Source of the DNA: CAYMPW01 sp964558505
GTDB taxonomy: Archaea; Thermoplasmatota; Thermoplasmata; Methanomassiliicoccales; Methanomethylophilaceae
Direction of reading: 5' to 3'
Length of the DNA stretch: 37,644 bases
Assembly: GCA_964558505.1 (NCBI GenBank)
Contig: CAZLEI010000012.1
Span: 1 to 37,644, forward strand
Shown here: positions 23,183 to 30,949 of the stretch, in pieces
Layout of the letters: the number at the start of each line of letters is the position of its first letter
Position numbering within the stretch: position 1 is the first letter of the stretch
Notes under the pieces: generated by a model
What the model saw: the letters and a program-made list of their open reading frames with translations, nothing else
Databases searched by the model: none
Told to the model about the DNA's origin: nothing
Program-made: the position numbers and the translations under genes

Positions 23183-24142
23183 ATGGACATGAAGCTGAAC
23201 GAAGCCTACCGCATCGCCGTCAAGGCGGGCATGGCGAACGACCCCCGTCCCAAGGACGAGGTGGACAAGGTCCTCGCGGACGCGAACGAAGAGTACGGCA
23301 AGCTCCCCGCTGAGAGGAAGCAGTACTACGACAAGGAGAGCCTGTGGAACCCCTATTCCGATTCACGCTGGTCCTGGGGCTGCGGCGATGCCGAGGCGGA
23401 GACGCTGATGTGGGGCATCGACATCGGCACCGGCGAGGTGCTCCTGGCCGACCGCCTGAGGGAGAAGGGCATCCCCATATCCGCGGTCGTCGCCCACCAC
23501 CCCACCGGTCTCGCCAGGATCCACTTCCCCGATGTGATGAGGATGCAGGCCGAGATGTACCACGGGGAGGGCGTCCCGATCAACGTGGCCGAGGGCATCA
23601 TGAGGCCGCGCATCGAGGAGGTCCTCCGCGCGGTGGAAGGATCCAACTACAACCAGGCCGTGGATGCGGCCAAGCTGCTCAACATACCGATATTCAACCT
23701 CCACACCGTGGCGGACAACATGGTCCAGAAGTACCTGTCCGACAGGGTGGCCGAGGCCGAGCCCAAGTACCTCTCGGACATAATCGACGCTCTGATGAGG
23801 GAGCCCGAGATGCAGGTCGCCTCGAAGGAGAACAACCCTCCGAACATAATCGTCGGGTCCAAGGGGAACCGCGCGGGGAAGGTCGCCGTCAAGATGACCG
23901 GCGGGACCTCCGGGCCGAAGTGCCTCTACGAGAAGTTCGCACAGTGCGGGGTGGGCACGGTCGTCGGGATGCATTTCCCCGAATCGCATGTCGAAGAGGC
24001 CAGGAAGAACAACGTCAACCTCGTGGTCTCCGGCCACATGGCGTCCGATTCCATCGGGATAAACCTGATATCGGACATCTGGGAGAGGGAGGGCATAGAG
24101 GTGCTCGCCTGCTCCGGGCTGATCAGGGTCAGCAGGAACTGA
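23183..24142 (+). CDS. NIF3-like family protein
   Basis: Encodes 319 residues, or 317 from the ATG at 23189, which sits about 26 bases from a TTTTAT element and may be the true leaderless start. It resembles the NIF3 / NGG1p-interacting family in its metal-binding HHPTGLARIHFP motif near 113. IFNLHTVADNMVQKYL and VVGMHFPESHVEEARKNNVNLVVSGHMA follow. NIF3 proteins are dinuclear-metal proteins, and the biochemical role is unsettled. The N-terminal ~60 residues (AYRIAVKAG, PRPKDEVDKVL) are an archaeal extension. It is followed after one base by cdc6, so the two are probably cotranscribed. Confidence 0.65.
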   Translation: MDMKLNEAYRIAVKAGMANDPRPKDEVDKVLADANEEYGKLPAERKQYYDKESLWNPYSDSRWSWGCGDAEAETLMWGIDIGTGEVLLADRLREKGIPISAVVAHHPTGLARIHFPDVMRMQAEMYHGEGVPINVAEGIMRPRIEEVLRAVEGSNYNQAVDAAKLLNIPIFNLHTVADNMVQKYLSDRVAEAEPKYLSDIIDALMREPEMQVASKENNPPNIIVGSKGNRAGKVAVKMTGGTSGPKCLYEKFAQCGVGTVVGMHFPESHVEEARKNNVNLVVSGHMASDSIGINLISDIWEREGIEVLACSGLIRVSRN

Positions 24143-24143
24143 G

Positions 24144-25322
24144 ATGTTCGACAAGGCGTCTTCCATCATCCGCGACGGCAGGAAGCTGTCGTACGAGTAC
24201 GTCCCGGCATCGCTGGTACGCAGGGAGGGGCAGATGGAGCGCCTTGAGATGCTGTTCCGCCCGGTGTTCGAGGAGGGCCGCCCGTGCTCGGCGTTCCTCA
24301 CGGGCCCGGTGGGAACGGGCAAGACCGTCACGGCCAAGCGCTTCTGCGCGGAGATGGCAGCATACGGGGCGGTGTCGAAGCATCCCGTGGAGTACATAAT
24401 AGTCAACTGCAGGAACCGCAGCACCGAGGGCGCGGCCGTCGTCCAGCTGCTCAGGCACTTCGATCCCGGGTGCCCGGACCGCGGTTTCTCCGTGTCCGAC
24501 ATGATGCGCACGTTCAGGTCGATGGTGGAGAAGAAGAGATGCGCATTCGTCATCGTGCTGGACGAGGTCGATGTCCTGGTCAAGAAGAACGGCGCCGACC
24601 TGATCTACCAGCTGTCGCGCTTCAACGAGGACTCGGTCAACGTGGCATCGCCGCTCTCGCTGATCCTGATCTCCCAGGAGTACATCTTCGATATGATAGA
24701 CGAGGCCGCGCTCTCGACGTTCAGGCGCACGAACACGATAAGGTTCGACCGCTACGGCAGGGAGGAGCTCAAGGAGATCGTGGCCGCCAGGGCATCGGAG
24801 GCACTGGTGGAGGGCGGTCTCGGGGAAGGCGCCTCGGACCTCATGGCGGACATCTCCGCCGAGTTCGGCGACGCGCGCTTCGCGATCGAGCTCCTGGACC
24901 GTGCGGCCCACATAGCCGAGGGCTCGCCGCTGGGCGTGGTCATGCCCGAGGACGTCCGCGCCGCCAAGGCGATGACGTACAGCGTCGTGACCGAGAGCAA
25001 GCTCCTGGACCTGGACATCAACCACCGCATGACCCTGCTGGCCATCGCCCGCTCGATAAAGAACCAGCCCTATGTGCGCACCGGCGCAGCGGAGAAGACA
25101 TACTCCATAGTATGCGAGGAGTACGGCGTCCCGGCCAGGAAGCACACGCAGTTCTGGACGTACGTCCAGGACCTGGAGAGGGCGAACCTGATACAGACGG
25201 TGGTCCGCGGCGACGGCTGCGACGACGCGTCCGGCGGACGCACGACGTTCATATCGCTGCCGGACATCCCGTCGAAGACGCTGGCATCGAAGATCGAGTA
25301 CATGATGGACGAGGGACTATGA
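24144..25322 (+). CDS. cdc6: Orc1/Cdc6-family replication initiator ATPase
   Basis: Encodes 392 residues. AAA+ motifs: TGPVGTGKTVTAKRF (Walker A) near 52, VIVLDEVDVL (Walker B) near 138, LILISQ (sensor 1) and GDARFAIELLDRAAHIAEG (sensor 2). The C-terminal part (MTLLAIARSI, then a helix-turn-helix with VPARKHTQFWTYVQDLERANLIQ) is the winged-helix DNA-binding domain. The start at 24144 has one base after the NIF3-like stop, and its stop overlaps the ncsA start (ATGA). Archaeal Cdc6 binds origin-recognition boxes and loads MCM. Unusually, this copy is inside an operon with no intergenic AT-rich origin next to it. Confidence 0.93.
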   Translation: MFDKASSIIRDGRKLSYEYVPASLVRREGQMERLEMLFRPVFEEGRPCSAFLTGPVGTGKTVTAKRFCAEMAAYGAVSKHPVEYIIVNCRNRSTEGAAVVQLLRHFDPGCPDRGFSVSDMMRTFRSMVEKKRCAFVIVLDEVDVLVKKNGADLIYQLSRFNEDSVNVASPLSLILISQEYIFDMIDEAALSTFRRTNTIRFDRYGREELKEIVAARASEALVEGGLGEGASDLMADISAEFGDARFAIELLDRAAHIAEGSPLGVVMPEDVRAAKAMTYSVVTESKLLDLDINHRMTLLAIARSIKNQPYVRTGAAEKTYSIVCEEYGVPARKHTQFWTYVQDLERANLIQTVVRGDGCDDASGGRTTFISLPDIPSKTLASKIEYMMDEGL

Positions 25323-26239
25323 AGTGCGACATGTGCGGCAGGCCGGCCGTGACGTTCATAAGGTACAACGGCACGCACCTGTGCTCCGACCATCTCATGT
25401 CGTACGTCGAGCGCAGGGTGAAGAAGGAGGTCCGCAGGCAGATAGACGTCCGCCCGGGCGACGTGATCGCCGTGGCGGTATCGGGCGGCAAGGACAGCAT
25501 GGTCACCCTGAGGCTTCTCAACAGCATATTCGGCCCGCGCCCGGACGTGGAGGTCCATGCGATAACGATCGACGAGGGCATCGCGGGCTACCGTCCGCCG
25601 AGCATCGACATCGTCCGCGGGTTCTGCGACGAGAACGGGATCCCGCTGCACATACGCTCTTTCGAGGAGCTGGGCGTGACCATGGACGGCGCCTCCGGCG
25701 TCTGCGGCGACAGCAGCCCCTGCACCTACTGCGGTGTCTTCCGCCGCAAGCTCATGAACGACGAGTCCCGCAGGATAGGTGCCAGGTTCCTGGCCACCGG
25801 CCACAACCTCGACGATGTGGCGCAGTCCGTGATGATGGACTTCGCCCGCGGGGACGTGGAGCGCTTGGCGCGCCTGGGCCCGCACACCAAGGTCCAGCCC
25901 GGGCTGGTCCCGCGCTTCATGCCCCTCAGGACCGTGCCGGAGAAGGAGTCGCTGCTCTACGCCATGGTATCGGGCACCCCGTTCCACGACGGCACCTGCC
26001 CGTACTGGGAGGCCGCGCTCCGGAACCAGTACCGCGCCGTCGTCGACGAGCTGGAGGGCAGGTCGCCCGGGTCGAAGTTCAGCATCCTATCGTCGTACGA
26101 CCAGCTGAAACCGCTGCTGGAGAAGGGGTTCCCGTCGGCGGAGCTGCGCTTCTGCGCATGCGGCGAGCCGACGCTGTCGGAGCGCTGCAAAGCGTGCGAG
26201 CTGTCCGATATGCTCAAGGCGCGGCTGTCCGGGAAATGA
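25319..26239 (+). CDS. ncsA: tRNA 2-thiolation protein, NcsA/TtuA/Ncs6 family
   Basis: Encodes 306 residues. An N-terminal zinc finger (MKCDMCGRPAV, HLCSDH) is followed by the PP-loop ATP pyrophosphatase motif AVSGGKDS near 57. CTYCGVFRR carries the cysteines that hold the catalytic cluster or sulfur, then ATGHNLDDVAQS. A second zinc ribbon closes the protein (FCACGEPTLSERCKACEL). These proteins make 2-thiouridine in tRNA (position 34 or 54) with a ubiquitin-like sulfur carrier. The start overlaps the cdc6 stop (ATGA), so cdc6 and ncsA are translationally coupled. Confidence 0.92.
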   Translation: MKCDMCGRPAVTFIRYNGTHLCSDHLMSYVERRVKKEVRRQIDVRPGDVIAVAVSGGKDSMVTLRLLNSIFGPRPDVEVHAITIDEGIAGYRPPSIDIVRGFCDENGIPLHIRSFEELGVTMDGASGVCGDSSPCTYCGVFRRKLMNDESRRIGARFLATGHNLDDVAQSVMMDFARGDVERLARLGPHTKVQPGLVPRFMPLRTVPEKESLLYAMVSGTPFHDGTCPYWEAALRNQYRAVVDELEGRSPGSKFSILSSYDQLKPLLEKGFPSAELRFCACGEPTLSERCKACELSDMLKARLSGK

Positions 26240-26251
26240 TGTGCCGGGCAG

Positions 26252-27013
26252 TCAGAGGACGATGACCCTCGGCCTTCCGTGGATGTCCTCTATTGCGATC
26301 TCCATCCCGTAGACCTTCTCTATGTTCTCCGGCGTGATCACGTCCCATACGTTGCCGGCGGAGATTATGTCGCCGTTGAAGAGGAGGACCGCCTTGTCGC
26401 AGAACCTCATGGCCAGGTCCAGGTCGTGTATTACCGCGCAGCCGCTCACGCTGTTCTTGTGGATCAGGTGATGTATCGTGTCCATGACCTCGATCTGGTA
26501 CTTCACGTCGAGGTTGCTGGTGGGCTCGTCCAGCAGGAGGACGCGGGCCTCCTGGGCGATCGCGCGGGCCATCAGGACCCTCTGGGTCTGACCGCTGCTG
26601 AGCTTGTCGAACCTCTCCGATGCCAGGTTCTTTATGTCCATCTCCCTCATGGCGTTCCAGACGATCTCCCTGTCCTTCTCCCCGACCTGCCAGGTTATGT
26701 GGGGCCTGCGGCCCATCATCACGACCTCGAACACCGTCGGCGAGCATATGTCGTTGGCGGAGTTCTGCGGGACGTAGCCTATGCATTTGGCGACCTCCGT
26801 GCGCGGAAGGTCACCGATCTCCTTCTCGTCGATCGTGATGGAGCCCTGCTTCGGCGTGAGTATGCCGTTGATGCATCTGAGCATGGTCGTCTTGCCGGAC
26901 CCGTTCGGGCCGAGTATGCCCATGAGCTCCGTCTCCCTCAGTTCGAGGCTGACGTTCCTGAGGATCTCGTTCTTCCCGTAGTTGAAATCGATGCCGTTCA
27001 TCTTCAACTGCAT
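26252..27013 (-). CDS. ABC transporter ATP-binding protein, FecE/BtuD type
   Basis: Encodes 253 residues. Motifs: Walker A GILGPNGSGKTTM, Q-loop GYVPQN, signature KLSSGQTQRVLMARAIA, Walker B VLLLDEP, D-loop SNLD and H-loop AVIHDLDLA. This is the iron-siderophore/cobalamin importer subfamily. It is divergent from the binding protein and permease genes at 27100-29626, with which it should form one importer. TTATAA at 27035-27040 is centred 24-25 bases before the ATG at 27013, supporting that start and a leaderless mRNA. Its 3' end converges on ncsA with 12 bases between. Confidence 0.95.
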   Translation of the reverse strand: MQLKMNGIDFNYGKNEILRNVSLELRETELMGILGPNGSGKTTMLRCINGILTPKQGSITIDEKEIGDLPRTEVAKCIGYVPQNSANDICSPTVFEVVMMGRRPHITWQVGEKDREIVWNAMREMDIKNLASERFDKLSSGQTQRVLMARAIAQEARVLLLDEPTSNLDVKYQIEVMDTIHHLIHKNSVSGCAVIHDLDLAMRFCDKAVLLFNGDIISAGNVWDVITPENIEKVYGMEIAIEDIHGRPRVIVL

Positions 27014-27034
27014 GCGCCGACGTATGACAGCATA

Positions 27035-27077
27035 TTATAAGTATTATCATTTCAAAAACAGCGAATACTTTTTATTA
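27035..27077. promoter_or_regulatory. Divergent promoters with a shared AATACTT box
   Basis: Minus-strand TATA TTATAA (27035-27040) serves the ATPase gene. Plus-strand CTTTTTATTA (27068-27077) serves the binding-protein gene, 27 bases before its ATG. Each is preceded or overlapped by AATACTT in its own direction (27039-27045 inverted and 27064-27070), giving a 7-bp inverted repeat with 18 bases between. It may be a shared core promoter element or a metalloregulator operator. Confidence 0.5.
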
Positions 27078-27099
27078 CGAATCCCGTCTTCGTGTTATC

Positions 27100-28518
27100 A
27101 TGGACAAGAGGCTGACAGCTGTTTTCATCGCCGCCATCGTCATCGCCGCGGGAGCGGGGGTGGCGGTCTACGCGATGATGGACAAGGGGACCGTCAAGGA
27201 CATCGACGTTAATCTCGAGATATACGGGAACGCGGACAAGGACGGCAGGATCTCGATGGACGATGCAGTGCTGATAGAGCAGTACGTCGAAGCCGTCGAG
27301 AAGGGCGACACCGCCGCGATATCATCGGTCAAGGAGAGGATGAGCCTGACGTTCGCCGATGCCAACCTGGACGGCAGGATCGACAAGGAGGACGCCGCCC
27401 AGGTGCGCGGCATCGTGAACAAGACCGCCGAGAGCATCTGGCTCCTGGACGGCATCGGGAAGGACCGCAGGATAAGCACCGACATATCGAGGATAGGATG
27501 CGAGTACTTCTCCAATGTGGAGCTGTGCCTCATCCTCGGACAGGCGGACAAGATCGCCGCCGTGGACAACGCCCCTTATCAGTGCAGGGATTTCTACTTC
27601 ACGCAGTCTCAGCTGGGCAACATCACCAACATGGTGAACTGCAGCGCTCCGGACTACGACCTCATAAACAGCCTCGACCTGGACACCTACCTCATGTTCG
27701 CGAGCACCGCAAGCTACGAGGCCAAGCAGGAGAAGATCATCGGCTGCGACGTGATATACCTCGGACTCTACAACCCGGACATCACCAACACCGAGAAATC
27801 GAACTACGTGCAGGGTGTCCTGAAGGCGGGGTACATATTCGGCGTCGCCGACCGTGCAGAATCGTACATCAACTGGCTCCTAGGATACAGGGACGGGATG
27901 ATGCAGGTGGCGAACTCCATCCCGGAGGAGAGCAAGCCGGTGGTGGCGATGAGCAACTACACGTCGGGGCAGTACTTCATGGACGACAGCAGCAACGTCA
28001 TATCGCTGTACAGGTCCAACGACCCCCTGGGGCAGGCGATATCCCTGGCGGGCGGCGCGAACGTCCTGGACAAGCTCAGCGGCAGCTCGTTCATCACCAA
28101 CGGGTCGTATGCCGTGACCGTGCAGATCGACGCCGTGTTCAACGACGACAAGAACATCCACGTAGACAATTTCTTCCTGCACATGGTGAAGTACACATAC
28201 GGGGGGCTGGTCAACACCGGCGTTCCGGAGCAGGGGTACGGCGCGGACGACTACGCCGAGATCAAGGATGCGTACGCCGTCGCGAAGGACCACTCCCTCA
28301 TAACCGACGAGCAGATCGCCCTCATCGCAGGCGACTTCAGGAACGGGTGCACGGGCGGGATCCTGCTGGCCGCATATGTCGGCAGCGTGATCAACCACGA
28401 CCTGTACCAAGCCTTCGATCCGGTGAAGATCCACAACGAGTACGTCGGGTGGATGGGCATATCCGATTACGACGTATCGAAGAACGGCGTGTTCATGTAC
28501 CCGTCCGTCGCAGCATGA
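27100..28518 (+). CDS. ABC importer substrate-binding protein with N-terminal dockerin-like module
   Basis: Encodes 472 residues. A membrane-anchoring signal segment (LTAVFIAAIVIAAGAGVAVYAM) is followed by two EF-hand-like calcium loops spaced as in type I dockerins: NADKDGRISMDDAVLIEQYV near 43-62 and DANLDGRIDKEDAAQVRGIV near 87-106. From about 115 comes a FecB/BtuF-type helical-backbone binding domain (DISRIGCEYFSNVELCLILG, MFASTASYEAKQEKI, IPEESKPVVAMSN). The permease starts 19 bases after the stop; the ATPase is divergent. Ligand is not predictable; iron chelates, cobalamin or heme are candidates. The fused dockerin could tether the protein to a cohesin-bearing surface partner, which is inference. 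Confidence 0.87.
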   Translation: MDKRLTAVFIAAIVIAAGAGVAVYAMMDKGTVKDIDVNLEIYGNADKDGRISMDDAVLIEQYVEAVEKGDTAAISSVKERMSLTFADANLDGRIDKEDAAQVRGIVNKTAESIWLLDGIGKDRRISTDISRIGCEYFSNVELCLILGQADKIAAVDNAPYQCRDFYFTQSQLGNITNMVNCSAPDYDLINSLDLDTYLMFASTASYEAKQEKIIGCDVIYLGLYNPDITNTEKSNYVQGVLKAGYIFGVADRAESYINWLLGYRDGMMQVANSIPEESKPVVAMSNYTSGQYFMDDSSNVISLYRSNDPLGQAISLAGGANVLDKLSGSSFITNGSYAVTVQIDAVFNDDKNIHVDNFFLHMVKYTYGGLVNTGVPEQGYGADDYAEIKDAYAVAKDHSLITDEQIALIAGDFRNGCTGGILLAAYVGSVINHDLYQAFDPVKIHNEYVGWMGISDYDVSKNGVFMYPSVAA

Positions 28519-28537
28519 TGCCGGGGTGTATCGTCAC

Positions 28538-29626
28538 ATGGGATTGAAGGACAGGGTCTTCGGCGCGGCGGAATCGGATGACGACATGGAGGGCATCAGG
28601 CGGATCCGCATCCGCCAGGTCTCGTACATATTGGCAGTGTCGGCGATCCTGGTGCTGCTGGTCGCCTATTCCATAACGATCAGCTCCACGACCATAACCC
28701 CGTTGGAGGTCTACGAGACGCTGGTTAACCAGATGTTCCCGGGGATGTTCGACGTCCCCGAGAAGACGCAGGAGATAATCATGAAGGTCTACGCCCCGCG
28801 CGTGTTCATGGCCGTGATCGTGGGCGCCATCTTCGCCATCGGCGGATGCCTGGTGTCCACCATCCTCAAGAACCCCTTGGCCACGCCCTACACCCTCGGC
28901 GTCTCGTCCAGCGCGGCCTTCGGGGCAGGCATGTCGATAATACTCGGGATAACCGCGGCGGTCGGCGCGGCGGGGACGATGATAAACGCGTTCATCTTCT
29001 CGCTGATACCGGCCGCGGTCATCCTGATAGCGACATCCAGGAAGAGCATGATGGCCACCACGATGATCCTGGTGGGCGTGTCCATGTCCTATCTGTTCTC
29101 GTCGGCCAACACGATAATGCAGTACTTCGGGGACGCGGAAGCGGTGAAGATGGCGCTGTTCTGGGCGGTCGGCGACCTCAACAACGCCACCCTGGGACAG
29201 GTGCCGTACGTGCTGGCGACCCTGGTCCTGACGGTCATCGCGGCGCTCTACCTGACCAAGGACATCGACGTCATGCGCATGGGCGACGACACCGCCACCG
29301 CCCTGGGCGTGAACGTGAAGAGGGTGAGGACCGCGGTCATCGTGCTCGCGTGCTTCTCCACCGCCGTCGCCGTGAGCTTCGTCGGCGCGATAGGGTTCGT
29401 CTGCCTGCTGGCACCGCAGATATCCCGTGTGTTCGTGGGCGGGAACATCAGGTACCTGATACCCGCGTCCGCGGTCACGGGAGCACTGCTGCTGACCGTA
29501 GCGGACATAATCGCCAAGGACCTGCTGAACCCGATAATGCTGCCGGTGGGGGCAATAACCGCCCTGGTCGGCGCTCCGCTGCTGATATACATGCTCCTCC
29601 GCAGAAGGGACACGATGGTATCATGA
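28538..29626 (+). CDS. ABC transporter permease, FecCD family
   Basis: Encodes 362 residues with about ten hydrophobic membrane segments. FecCD signatures: YAPRVFMAVIVGAIFAIGGC, LATPYTLGVSSSAAFGAG, and VGAIGFVCLLAPQISRVFVG, the last forming the coupling region to the ATPase. The N-terminal ~30 residues are charged and cytoplasmic. The start is the ATG at 28538; an in-frame GTG at 28526 is less likely. It probably forms a homodimer and is cotranscribed with the binding protein. Its stop overlaps the methyltransferase start (ATGA). Confidence 0.94.
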   Translation: MGLKDRVFGAAESDDDMEGIRRIRIRQVSYILAVSAILVLLVAYSITISSTTITPLEVYETLVNQMFPGMFDVPEKTQEIIMKVYAPRVFMAVIVGAIFAIGGCLVSTILKNPLATPYTLGVSSSAAFGAGMSIILGITAAVGAAGTMINAFIFSLIPAAVILIATSRKSMMATTMILVGVSMSYLFSSANTIMQYFGDAEAVKMALFWAVGDLNNATLGQVPYVLATLVLTVIAALYLTKDIDVMRMGDDTATALGVNVKRVRTAVIVLACFSTAVAVSFVGAIGFVCLLAPQISRVFVGGNIRYLIPASAVTGALLLTVADIIAKDLLNPIMLPVGAITALVGAPLLIYMLLRRRDTMVS

Positions 29627-30429
29627 CGTCCGACGAGTGGGCGCTCATGCGCTCGAAGCACCCGTATGTCGGCGAGGGGATGACGAAAGAGGACATCGGC
29701 AGGAACTGGGACAGGCTGTCCAAGAGCTACTCCGATGCCAACTACTCGGAGATCAAGGCGGAGATCGTCTCGGACCTCCTCTCGATGGGGGCACTCGACG
29801 GCGTGTCGTCGCTGCTGGACATCGGCTGCGGCCCCGGGTTCTTCTCGATGTTGCTCTCGGAGCACGTCGGCAGGGTCGTCGCCATGGACGCGTCGGAGGG
29901 GATGCTCGAATGCCTCGGACGGTCCGTATCGGAGAAGGGGATAGGCAACATCGACACGCTGTGCGCCGATTGGGAGGGATTCGATCCCGGGACGACGTAC
30001 GATGCTGTCTTCACATCCCTGTGCCCGCCGACGAACGATCCCGGATCCATACTCAGGATGAACCGGCTCTCGGACCGCACCTGCATATACATCTCCTCCA
30101 TGGGCAACGACGAGGCCCCGCACGTCCGGATATGGAAGCGCCTCGGATGCGATTACTCGTTCAAAGGCTACGATACGCGGTACCCCTGCCGGTTCCTCCG
30201 GGAGATGGGAGTGGAACCCGTGCTTAAGGTCTACACCCAACGCAATCCCGTGGACCTGCCGTACGAGGAGGCCTTCGAGGCGGAGATGGGAAGGATGCTC
30301 GCCTACAGGGAGAGGTCCGAGGAGCTGGAGGACGCGGTCGCCGGGGTCATGGAAGGGATGAGGACCGGGGACCGGGTGGTCTACAGCGGGGAGCTGCGCC
30401 TGGGCATGCTGGTCTGGGACCGCTTCTGA
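29623..30429 (+). CDS. Class I SAM-dependent methyltransferase coupled to the ABC importer
   Basis: Encodes 268 residues. The SAM-binding motif I is LLDIGCGPGFFSMLLSEH near 66, followed by VVAMDASEGMLE (acidic loop) and YDAVFTSLCPP (motif IV region). The rest is unlike well-known families. ATGA overlap with the permease gene places it in the same operon. Methyltransferases of this type recur next to FecCD-type importers and might modify the imported chelate or a chelator, but the substrate is unknown. No zinc or radical motif is present. Confidence 0.82.
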   Translation: MTSDEWALMRSKHPYVGEGMTKEDIGRNWDRLSKSYSDANYSEIKAEIVSDLLSMGALDGVSSLLDIGCGPGFFSMLLSEHVGRVVAMDASEGMLECLGRSVSEKGIGNIDTLCADWEGFDPGTTYDAVFTSLCPPTNDPGSILRMNRLSDRTCIYISSMGNDEAPHVRIWKRLGCDYSFKGYDTRYPCRFLREMGVEPVLKVYTQRNPVDLPYEEAFEAEMGRMLAYRERSEELEDAVAGVMEGMRTGDRVVYSGELRLGMLVWDRF

Positions 30430-30491
30430 GGTCCGGGCGCGCATGATTCGTGCGATCCCGGCATGCAGAGGAGCGGGACTCTGGCAAGTGC

Positions 30492-30496
30492 TTTAT
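30492..30496 (+). promoter_or_regulatory. Putative TATA box of the arsR-like gene
   Basis: TTTAT in GCTTTATCGC is about 29 bases before the ATG at 30523, so the mRNA would be leaderless or have a few bases of leader. Confidence 0.4.
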
Positions 30497-30522
30497 CGCT
30501 GATTGCGGTTGTTGGATGCATC

Positions 30523-30828
30523 ATGACGGCCATACAGGATTCAGAGCTCTTCAAGGCCCTGTCCGATCCCAACAGGATCAGGATAGTGGAGATGCTGGCG
30601 CGCGGGGAGACATGCGCATGCAGGCTCCTGAGCGAGCTGGACATCTCGCAGCCGACCTTATCTCATCACATGACCGTCCTCCAGAGGGCGGGCCTGGTCG
30701 TCGGCAGGAAGGACGGGCAATGGGTCCATTACTCGCTGGTACCGGAAGTTCTCGAGGGCATGTCCGCATTCCTCTCCGCCGTGGCATCCGATTCGAGGGC
30801 GGCGTCTTCCGATGCTCCGTCTCGGTGA
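30523..30828 (+). CDS. arsR: ArsR-family transcriptional regulator
   Basis: Encodes 101 residues. The winged helix-turn-helix is SDPNRIRIVEMLARGETCACRLLSELDISQPTLSHHM, split as DPNRIRIVEML, then ETCACRLL with the ArsR alpha-3 CxC thiol pair that senses As(III)/Sb(III), then the recognition helix SQPTLSHHMTVLQRAGLV. ATG 30523 fits the family N-terminus; upstream in-frame codons are hydrophobic and atypical. It precedes the permease/thioredoxin-like/AhpD-like genes. An inverted ACAT-N6-ATGT next to the TATA box at 30852 is a plausible operator. An inducer other than arsenite, such as another thiophilic metal, remains possible. Confidence 0.9.
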   Translation: MTAIQDSELFKALSDPNRIRIVEMLARGETCACRLLSELDISQPTLSHHMTVLQRAGLVVGRKDGQWVHYSLVPEVLEGMSAFLSAVASDSRAASSDAPSR

Positions 30829-30835
30829 TATATTG

Positions 30836-30859
30836 ATACATTTAGATATGTCTATATAC
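30836..30859 (+). promoter_or_regulatory. TATA box and candidate ArsR operator of the permease operon
   Basis: CTATATAC at 30852-30859 is the likely TATA box; ACAT-N6-ATGT at 30838-30851 abuts it. A bound repressor here would block TBP. Transcription would begin near 30882-30887. Confidence 0.5.
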
Positions 30860-30886
30860 TAACATCGCACTCGATATCCCGAGAGC

Positions 30887-30949
30887 ATGATGGCATACGG
30901 ATCGTCGGGCGGCAGTATGCGGGACCAATCCGGAGGCCGCGGCATATGA
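30887..30949 (+). CDS. Putative 20-codon leader minigene
   Basis: ATGATG opens a 20-codon frame (MMAYGSSGGSMRDQSGGRGI) ending in TGA at 30947-30949, which overlaps the permease ATG at 30946 as ATGA. The first ATG lies about 31 bases after the TATA box centre, close to where the mRNA 5' end is expected, so it could be a leaderless leader peptide. Its codons also contain the permease ribosome binding site GGAGG (30932-30936). The peptide matches no family I know. Coincidence is possible. Confidence 0.4.
   Translation: MMAYGSSGGSMRDQSGGRGI

Noticed and set aside
23087..24143. Replication origin next to cdc6 or rfcS
   Set aside because: The only non-coding gap (about 100 bases between rfcS and the NIF3-like gene) has two promoters and no AT-rich unwinding region or repeated boxes that I could see.
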